A stretch of 19,616 nt of DNA from the NCBI GenBank assembly GCA_028222445.1, contig JAOISU010000012.1, positions 1-19,616 on the forward strand. The letters are read 5' to 3'. This document shows, piece by piece, positions 15,012-19,616 of this stretch. Made by a program: the position numbers and the translations under genes. Numbering within the stretch: the stretch's first letter is position 1; every line of letters begins with the position of its first letter. Source of the stretch: Candidatus Pelagibacter sp. (GTDB lineage Bacteria; Pseudomonadota; Alphaproteobacteria; Pelagibacterales; Pelagibacteraceae). The notes beneath the pieces were generated by a model, which was not told where the DNA came from, made no database searches, and saw only the letters and a list, made by a program, of their open reading frames with translations.

Positions 15012-15100
15012 AATTCAACTAACAATTGATTGATAATTTAACAAATAATGATGTAATTCATATGTAAAAAACGCATAGGTGTTATTAATTAATCAAGCAA

Positions 15101-15106
15101 TATAAT
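15101..15106 (+). promoter_or_regulatory. -10-like TATAAT upstream of glnA
   Basis: A perfect TATAAT lies 50 bases before the glnA start in the 145-base region shared with the divergent YbaK-like gene. There is no good -35 at 16-18 bases, and no sigma-54 -24/-12 element was seen. The rest of this AT-rich gap holds no other structure I can support. Confidence 0.3.
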
Positions 15107-15156
15107 TAAGATATTTTTTGATAATTTAATTTAACAAAATTTAAAAAGGAGAAATC

Positions 15157-16563
15157 ATGAGTGCTAAAAATGTACTAAAATTCATTAAAGAAAAAGAAGC
15201 AGAGTTTGTTGATTTAAGATTTACTGATCCAAGAGGAAAACTTCAACATTTAACTATGGATTCTACAATTGTAGATGAGGATATGTTAAATGAAGGTGTG
15301 TTTTTTGATGGATCATCTATTGCCGGATGGAAAGCTATCAATGAATCAGACATGATTTTAAAACCTGATACTTCAAGAATGATCATGGATCCATTTACAT
15401 CTCATAATACGTTAATACTTTTTTGTGACATCCTCGATGCAGTAAAGAAATCTCCTTATGACAGAGATCCAAGGGGAACAGCTAAAAAAGCTGAAGAGTA
15501 TTTAAAGAAATCTGGTATTGGTGATAAAGCTTTTTTTGGTCCTGAGCCTGAATTTTTTGTTTTTGATGATGTAAGAATTAACAATGATCCAAACAATACT
15601 GGTTTTAAAATAGACAGTAAAGAAGGCCCTTATAATTCAGGGACAGAATATGCAAATGGAAATATGGGACATAGACCTCCAGTAAAAGGTGGCTACTTTC
15701 CTGTTCCTCCAGTAGACAGTGAACAAGATATGAGAAGCGAATATCTAAAAAGTCTAAAAGAAGTTGGGATTAAAGTTGAAAAACATCACCATGAAGTAGC
15801 TCCAAGTCAACATGAACTTGGAATGTATTTTGGTACTCTGGTTGATCAAGCTGATAATGTTCAGTTATATAAATATGTAGTTCAAATGGTTACTCATTCT
15901 TTTGGAAAAACTGCAACATTCATGCCAAAACCAATTGCAGGTGATAACGGTTCCGGAATGCACATTCACCAATCAATATGGAAAAATGATAAACCAGTTT
16001 TCTCTGGAGATGCATACGCTGGATTATCAGAGACTGCACTTCATTACATTGGTGGAATTTTAAAACATGCTAAAGCAATAAATGCATTTTCTAATTCTAC
16101 TACTAATAGCTATAAAAGATTGATACCTGGCTTTGAAGCTCCAGTGCTACTTGCTTATTCTGCAAGAAACAGATCTGCTTCTTGTCGTATACCAATTTCA
16201 TTAAGCAAAAATGGAGCAAGATGTGAAATAAGATTTCCTGATGCCTCAGGTAATCCTTATCTTACTTTTGCTGCAATGCTTATGGCTGGTCTTGATGGAA
16301 TTAAAAATAAGATACATCCAGGAGAGTCGTTTGATCAAGATCTATATGATTTACCTCCTGAAGAAGTTAAAAATATTCCAACTGTTTGTGGTTCATTAAG
16401 AGAAGCAATGGAAAATCTAGATAAAGATAGAGAGTTTTTAACTGAAGGTGGAGTATTTACTGACGATCAAATCGATGCTTACATCGCATTAAAATTTGAA
16501 GAGATACATAAATTTGAACACGCACCACATCCTGTTGAGTTTGAGATGTATTACAGTAGTTAA
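15157..16563 (+). CDS. glnA: Glutamine synthetase type I
   Basis: A 468-residue cytoplasmic enzyme that joins ammonia to glutamate using ATP, the main ammonium-assimilation step. The beta-grasp signature is FDGSSIAGW (50-58), metal ligands lie in GPEPEFFVF (128-136), the ATP/metal segment is [10 protein letters not shown] (264-273), and Y397 in [13 protein letters not shown] matches the tyrosine adenylylated in E. coli (Tyr397). Length is within one residue of the E. coli enzyme. The intact tyrosine suggests control by adenylylation if a GlnE homologue exists. AAGGAG sits 6 bases before the ATG, one of the strongest ribosome sites in the window. It is a single-gene unit. Confidence 0.98.
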   Translation: MSAKNVLKFIKEKEAEFVDLRFTDPRGKLQHLTMDSTIVDEDMLNEGVFFDGSSIAGWKAINESDMILKPDTSRMIMDPFTSHNTLILFCDILDAVKKSPYDRDPRGTAKKAEEYLKKSGIGDKAFFGPEPEFFVFDDVRINNDPNNTGFKIDSKEGPYNSGTEYANGNMGHRPPVKGGYFPVPPVDSEQDMRSEYLKSLKEVGIKVEKHHHEVAPSQHELGMYFGTLVDQADNVQLYKYVVQMVTHSFGKTATFMPKPIAGDNGSGMHIHQSIWKNDKPVFSGDAYAGLSETALHYIGGILKHAKAINAFSNSTTNSYKRLIPGFEAPVLLAYSARNRSASCRIPISLSKNGARCEIRFPDASGNPYLTFAAMLMAGLDGIKNKIHPGESFDQDLYDLPPEEVKNIPTVCGSLREAMENLDKDREFLTEGGVFTDDQIDAYIALKFEEIHKFEHAPHPVEFEMYYSS

Positions 16564-16569
16564 ATATAA

Positions 16570-16740
16570 TTACTGTCTAGTTGTTGCTATTGTATCTTTG
16601 TTAATTCCTTTTTTAACAACGTAATCCTGTGTGCCGTTAGCACCAGTATTTACCTCTGTTCTAAGAGTTTTAAAAAAAGTTCTTTCTTTTAAAGACTTCT
16701 CCAGTGATTTAACAAGATTTTTAAATTCAAATTTATTCAT
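16570..16740 (-). CDS. 56-residue hypothetical protein convergent with glnA
   Basis: A complete small frame with ATG at 16740 and a TAA stop 6 bases from the glnA stop codon. The product is MNKFEFKNLVKSLEKSLKER, then a basic and polar stretch with TFFKTLRTEVNTGANG, and ends NKDTIATTRQ. It is soluble and basic, with an amphipathic N-terminal helix. I do not recognise a family. Support for it being real is a well-formed promoter (TTGCAA, 17 bases, TATTAA) ending 7 bases before the ATG, and the otherwise unexplained 235-base gap. There is no Shine-Dalgarno site, consistent with a leaderless message. Confidence 0.6.
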   Translation of the reverse strand: MNKFEFKNLVKSLEKSLKERTFFKTLRTEVNTGANGTQDYVVKKGINKDTIATTRQ

Positions 16741-16746
16741 ATCTAA

Positions 16747-16775
16747 TTAATACACGAGATATGTGTTATTTGCAA
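16747..16775 (-). promoter_or_regulatory. Candidate promoter giving a leaderless message for the 56-residue gene
   Basis: TTGCAA (16775-16770, 4 of 6) and TATTAA (16752-16747, 4 of 6) are exactly 17 bases apart. The usual start distance of about 7 bases from the -10 would put the first transcribed base on the A of the ATG at 16740. It lies in the 58 bases between this gene and the end of the SUF operon. Confidence 0.4.
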
Positions 16776-16798
16776 TACAGATATGCGTATAATTAATA

Positions 16799-17131
16799 TC
16801 AAATTTTAAAAGACTCTCCACAACCACAACGTTCAGACTCATTGGGGTTATTAAAGACAAAAGATGATGAAAATTCCTCCTTTTTATAGTCCATTTCTGT
16901 GCCCAATAGATACATTACAGCTGCTGCATCAACAAAAACTTTAACACCCTTATCTTCTATAATTTCGTCCGTAGGATTAATTTCTTTTGCATACTCCATA
17001 ACATAAGACATTCCTGCACAACCCCCTGATTTAACTGCAACTCTTACACCAATAGAATTTGACTTTTCATCTGACATTATTTCTTTAATTCTATTAGCCG
17101 CATTATCGCTTAATCTGATTATAGGATTCAT
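16799..17131 (-). CDS. sufA: A-type Fe-S carrier (SufA/ErpA/IscA family)
   Basis: A 110-residue protein that carries assembled Fe-S clusters to target enzymes. The three cluster-binding cysteines are present: C38 in SGGCAGMSY, and C102 and C104 in ERCGCGESF near the C-terminus. The remainder (VKVFVDAAAVMYLLGTEMDYKKEEFSSSFVF in outline) follows the family. Location at the end of the SUF operon favours the name sufA, but sequence alone does not separate it from ErpA. The start shares one base with the sufT stop, so it is coupled. It is the last gene of the operon; no hairpin terminator was recognised downstream. Confidence 0.93.
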   Translation of the reverse strand: MNPIIRLSDNAANRIKEIMSDEKSNSIGVRVAVKSGGCAGMSYVMEYAKEINPTDEIIEDKGVKVFVDAAAVMYLLGTEMDYKKEEFSSSFVFNNPNESERCGCGESFKI

Positions 17132-17427
17132 TATAAATTTAACTCCAATTTAGCAGCTTCTGACATCATTGATTTATCCCATGGTGGCTCAAACACTAAA
17201 TCAAGATCCACTTTTTCTATACCCTCAACTTGCATCGCGCTGTCTTTAACTTCTTTAGGTAAGCTTTCAGCAACTGGACAGTTTGGAGTGGTCAATGTCA
17301 TTATAATTTTAGCCTTATCATCTTTTACTTTAACATCATAAATTAGACCTAATTCATAAATATTAACTGGTATTTCAGGATCATATATTTTTCTAATTTC
17401 AGCTATTACTTGTTCTCTTAAATCCAT
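17131..17427 (-). CDS. sufT: SufT/MIP18-type Fe-S assembly protein (DUF59)
   Basis: A 98-residue single-domain protein. The family pattern is IRKIYDPEIPVNIYELGLIYDV near the N-terminus, with D17 and P18 followed by the NIYELGLIY turn, then TLTTPNCPVAESLP with the conserved cysteine C50, and VFEPPWDKSMMSEAAK at the end. SufT proteins assist Fe-S maturation when demand is high and are usually encoded in SUF operons, as here between sufU and sufA. Its start lies 3 bases after the sufU stop. PaaD-like proteins share the domain but belong to phenylacetate operons, so the context decides the name. Confidence 0.93.
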   Translation of the reverse strand: MDLREQVIAEIRKIYDPEIPVNIYELGLIYDVKVKDDKAKIIMTLTTPNCPVAESLPKEVKDSAMQVEGIEKVDLDLVFEPPWDKSMMSEAAKLELNL

Positions 17428-17430
17428 AAT

Positions 17431-17901
17431 TTAATCTAATCTTTCAGTATTAATTTCTTCTTGAGTATTGTCAATTGCAGAAACTAAAGTATGCCATGAT
17501 AAAGTTGCACATTTAACTCTCATTGGATATTTTTTTACTCCAGATAAGCACATTAATTTGGTTTTTTCATCCTCTTTTAAATTTTCTGAATTTAATTCAG
17601 GGTTTTCTTTTATCATTCCTAAAAAATCTTCAACAATTTCTTTAGCTTCATGTTCATTCTTACCTTTAATCAAGTCTGTCATAATTGAGGCTGATGCCAT
17701 TGAGATAGCACAACCACTACCTTCAAAAGAAATATCTTCTACTATTTTTTGTCTATTAAGTTTTAAATAAACATGTACATTATCACCACATAAAGGATTA
17801 TGTCCTTTAGCATCTTTATTAAAATTTTCGGTTTTTCTAAGATTGCGTGGATTTTTACCATGCTCTAGTATTATTTCTTGATATAATTCTTTTAAGTTCA
17901 T
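17431..17901 (-). CDS. sufU: SufU-type sulfur-transfer protein
   Basis: A 156-residue member of the IscU/SufU family. The zinc-site residues expected for SufU are present: C38 and D40 in NPLCGDNVHVYL, C64 in GSGCAISMASAS, and C131 in VKCATLSWHTL. There is an insertion relative to IscU in the region before C131, and the chaperone-binding LPPVK motif of IscU is absent, both typical of SufU. SufU accepts sulfur from SufS through zinc-thiolate chemistry and stimulates the desulfurase. C118 in LMCLSG is an extra cysteine. Its start overlaps the sufS stop by 4 bases. No sufE is visible, so SufU probably fills that role. Confidence 0.92.
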   Translation of the reverse strand: MNLKELYQEIILEHGKNPRNLRKTENFNKDAKGHNPLCGDNVHVYLKLNRQKIVEDISFEGSGCAISMASASIMTDLIKGKNEHEAKEIVEDFLGMIKENPELNSENLKEDEKTKLMCLSGVKKYPMRVKCATLSWHTLVSAIDNTQEEINTERLD

Positions 17902-19118
17902 TTTTGGTTAAATATTTTTTTACAATTATTTATTGCATCATTAAGTGTATCTAAATCTTCTCTTGTATTATAAATTCCAACAGATGCTCGCGAACTTGCG
18001 GGTATATTTAATTTATCATGTAGAATTTGACAGCAATGATGGCCCGCTCGAATTGCAACTCCCTCTCCATCTAAGATAGTTGCTACATCATGTGGGTGAA
18101 TACCCTCAATAGTAAAAGATAACACCCCACCTTTATTTTTAGGATTACCAATTAATCTAACTGAGTTATTTTTTTGTAATAGTTCCTGCCCATATTCAAC
18201 TAAGTCAGCTTCATGTTTCACCACATTATCTATACCAATTCTTTCTAAAAATTTAATAGACTGATCAAATGCAATCACTTGAGCTGTAGCCATAGTTCCT
18301 GCCTCAAATTTATTAGGAAGATCACCATAAGAAATTCTATCTTTTTTAACTTCATTGATCATTCCACCACCACCTTGATATGGAGGCAATTCTTCTAACC
18401 ATTTTTTTTTACCATACAAAACACCTAAACCAGTAGGGCCGTACATTTTATGACAAGAAATAGCATAAAAATCACAATCAAGATCTTGCATATCTAATCT
18501 TAAATGAGGAGCACCCTGACAACCATCAACTACAACAATTATACCTTTTGAATGAGCAAGCTCTGATATTTCTTTAATTGGTAAAATAGCACCTGTAACA
18601 TTTGATAAATGTGTAATTGAAATTACTTTTGTTCTAGAAGTAATTCTTTTTTCAATTTCTTCTAATGTTACTTCACCATCATCATTAATTTCAGCAAAAT
18701 TAATTTTTATATTTTTGGATTTTCTTAGAAAATGCCAAGGCACATAATTAGAATGGTGCTCCAATTCAGTGATAAGCACTTCATCACTATCTTGTAAATA
18801 ATTTTGACCCAATATATTTGCAACTAGATTAAGTGCTTCTGTTGCACCTTTGGTAAAAACAATTTCATTTTTATCCTTAGCATTAATAAACTTTTGAACT
18901 GAAGTTCTTGTGTTCTCATATAAATTGGTAGCAGCAACTGCAAGATAATGAACACTTCTGCCTACATTAGAAAATTCTTTACTATAAAATTCATTAATTC
19001 TATCTATTACAACTTTTGGTTTTTGAGAAGAATTTGCACTATCTAGATATACTAAGTCATTATTTTGAATTTTTTCATCAAAAATAGGAAACTCTTTTTT
19101 TATCTTGTCTATATTCAT
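17898..19118 (-). CDS. sufS: Cysteine desulfurase SufS
   Basis: A 406-residue PLP enzyme of group II that releases sulfur from cysteine as a protein persulfide for cluster assembly. The PLP lysine is K224 in ISCHKMYGPTGLG; H121 in ELEHHSNYVPW stacks on the cofactor and D198 in VVVDGCQ binds the ring nitrogen. The catalytic cysteine is C362 in RAGHHCCQ, followed by an unusual second cysteine, C363, where E. coli SufS has alanine. Length matches SufS. The gene overlaps sufD and sufU by 4 bases on each side (ATGA), so the operon is translated as a coupled unit. It may also feed MnmA. Confidence 0.97.
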   Translation of the reverse strand: MNIDKIKKEFPIFDEKIQNNDLVYLDSANSSQKPKVVIDRINEFYSKEFSNVGRSVHYLAVAATNLYENTRTSVQKFINAKDKNEIVFTKGATEALNLVANILGQNYLQDSDEVLITELEHHSNYVPWHFLRKSKNIKINFAEINDDGEVTLEEIEKRITSRTKVISITHLSNVTGAILPIKEISELAHSKGIIVVVDGCQGAPHLRLDMQDLDCDFYAISCHKMYGPTGLGVLYGKKKWLEELPPYQGGGGMINEVKKDRISYGDLPNKFEAGTMATAQVIAFDQSIKFLERIGIDNVVKHEADLVEYGQELLQKNNSVRLIGNPKNKGGVLSFTIEGIHPHDVATILDGEGVAIRAGHHCCQILHDKLNIPASSRASVGIYNTREDLDTLNDAINNCKKIFNQK

Positions 19119-19616
19119 TCTTTAAGTCCAATAATGTTTTTTATTAAATTTTTAATTTCAGAGTCAGTTATTTTTTCTATTACATCTAGTAAAAACCCAT
19201 TAATTAAAAGTTCTCTTGATTGCTGATAATCTAACCCCCTAGACATTATATAAAATATAGAGTCCTCATCTAAACTACCTGATGCTGAACCATGTGAACA
19301 TTTAACATCATCTGCATAAATTTCTAATTCTGGTTTTGCATTAAATTCAGATGCTTCATTTAATAAAATTGCTTTACTTAATTGATATCCGTCTGTTTTT
19401 TGTGCTTCTGAGTTAACAAATATTTTTCCCTGATATACAGCTTTAGAACTATCGTTTAAGACACTTTTAATTAATTGATAGCTTTTAGTATTTTCTGTCA
19501 GGTGATTTATGGTAGTTCTAACTTCATGATGTCTATCATTAGAAAGTGAAAAAATACCATTTATAAATGCTGATGAATATTTTCCATTTAAATTACAATT
19601 AATCTCATTCTTAAAG
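19115..19616 (-). CDS. sufD: SufD scaffold subunit, C-terminal part (N-terminus beyond window)
   Basis: The last 166 residues are visible, open to the right edge. The segment YADDVKCSHGSASGSLDED carries the conserved histidine of the SufD CSHG motif, which takes part in cluster assembly at the SufB-SufD interface. Before it come AVYQGKIFVNSEAQKTDGYQLS and after it IFYIMSRGL, both standard for the beta-helix core and its C-terminal helices. SufBCD is the ATP-driven scaffold on which Fe-S clusters are built. The TGA stop overlaps the sufS ATG. sufB and sufC are expected further right, outside the window. Confidence 0.93.
   Translation of the reverse strand, partial: FKNEINCNLNGKYSSAFINGIFSLSNDRHHEVRTTINHLTENTKSYQLIKSVLNDSSKAVYQGKIFVNSEAQKTDGYQLSKAILLNEASEFNAKPELEIYADDVKCSHGSASGSLDEDSIFYIMSRGLDYQQSRELLINGFLLDVIEKITDSEIKNLIKNIIGLKE

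Noticed and set aside
15012..15156. Riboswitch or sigma-54 promoter upstream of glnA
   Set aside because: No conserved stem set, terminator-antiterminator pair or GG/GC -24/-12 element could be seen in this AT-rich gap.
1..19616. tRNA, rRNA, CRISPR array, insertion sequence or prophage
   Set aside because: No T-arm-like motif in a foldable context, no regularly spaced repeats, and no transposase, integrase or phage protein were found.

Overview
The window is a compact, very AT-rich stretch of bacterial chromosome. Gene content points to an oligotrophic marine alphaproteobacterium of the SAR11/Pelagibacterales type. The reasons are the low GC, many 1-11 bp gene overlaps, very short intergenic gaps, the alphaproteobacterial style of MnmA, RseP, ABA4-like and 2-hydroxychromene-2-carboxylate isomerase proteins, and a SUF iron-sulfur operon. 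This placement is inferred from protein style and composition, since no rRNA or other taxonomic marker is present. I saw no tRNA, rRNA, CRISPR array, insertion sequence or phage gene.

Layout. 1-2419 (minus): a CotH-kinase-type protein, running off the left edge, preceded by a DUF4956 membrane protein. This is the most accessory-looking part. 2514-5303: mnmA (minus), then a plus-strand run of a DUF3553 protein, cysQ and a 46-residue membrane microprotein, meeting recX (minus) tail to tail. 5332-8307: an ABA4-like membrane protein overlapping a 2-hydroxychromene-2-carboxylate isomerase, a rhodanese (minus), a putative glycosyltransferase and a Bcp-type peroxiredoxin. 8312-11365 (minus): a shared terminator, the ammonium transporter amt, an HU protein and the site-2 protease rseP. 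11484-11888: a compact beta-carbonic-anhydrase-like protein. 11917-15011 (minus): a YadG/YadH-type ABC exporter, then a YbaK-domain protein coupled to an EamA transporter. 15157-16563: glnA. 16570-16740 (minus): a 56-residue unknown gene. 16799-19616 (minus): sufD (partial), sufS, sufU, sufT and an A-type carrier, read right to left as one overlapping operon.

How the genes work together. Amt imports ammonium and GlnA assimilates it, but they are 5.5 kb apart and I saw no sigma-54 type promoter at either. The SUF set makes and delivers Fe-S clusters: SufS supplies sulfur, SufU accepts it, SufD belongs to the scaffold, and SufT and the A-type protein act late. MnmA also depends on a sulfur-relay chain. 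RecX, HU, MnmA and CysQ are housekeeping genes. The highly expressed genes (glnA, amt, HU) have strong Shine-Dalgarno sites. Several others have a -10-like hexamer only 7-10 bases before the start codon, suggesting leaderless or near-leaderless transcripts. Three divergent gene pairs are separated by only 28-52 bases and have overlapping -10-like elements on the two strands.
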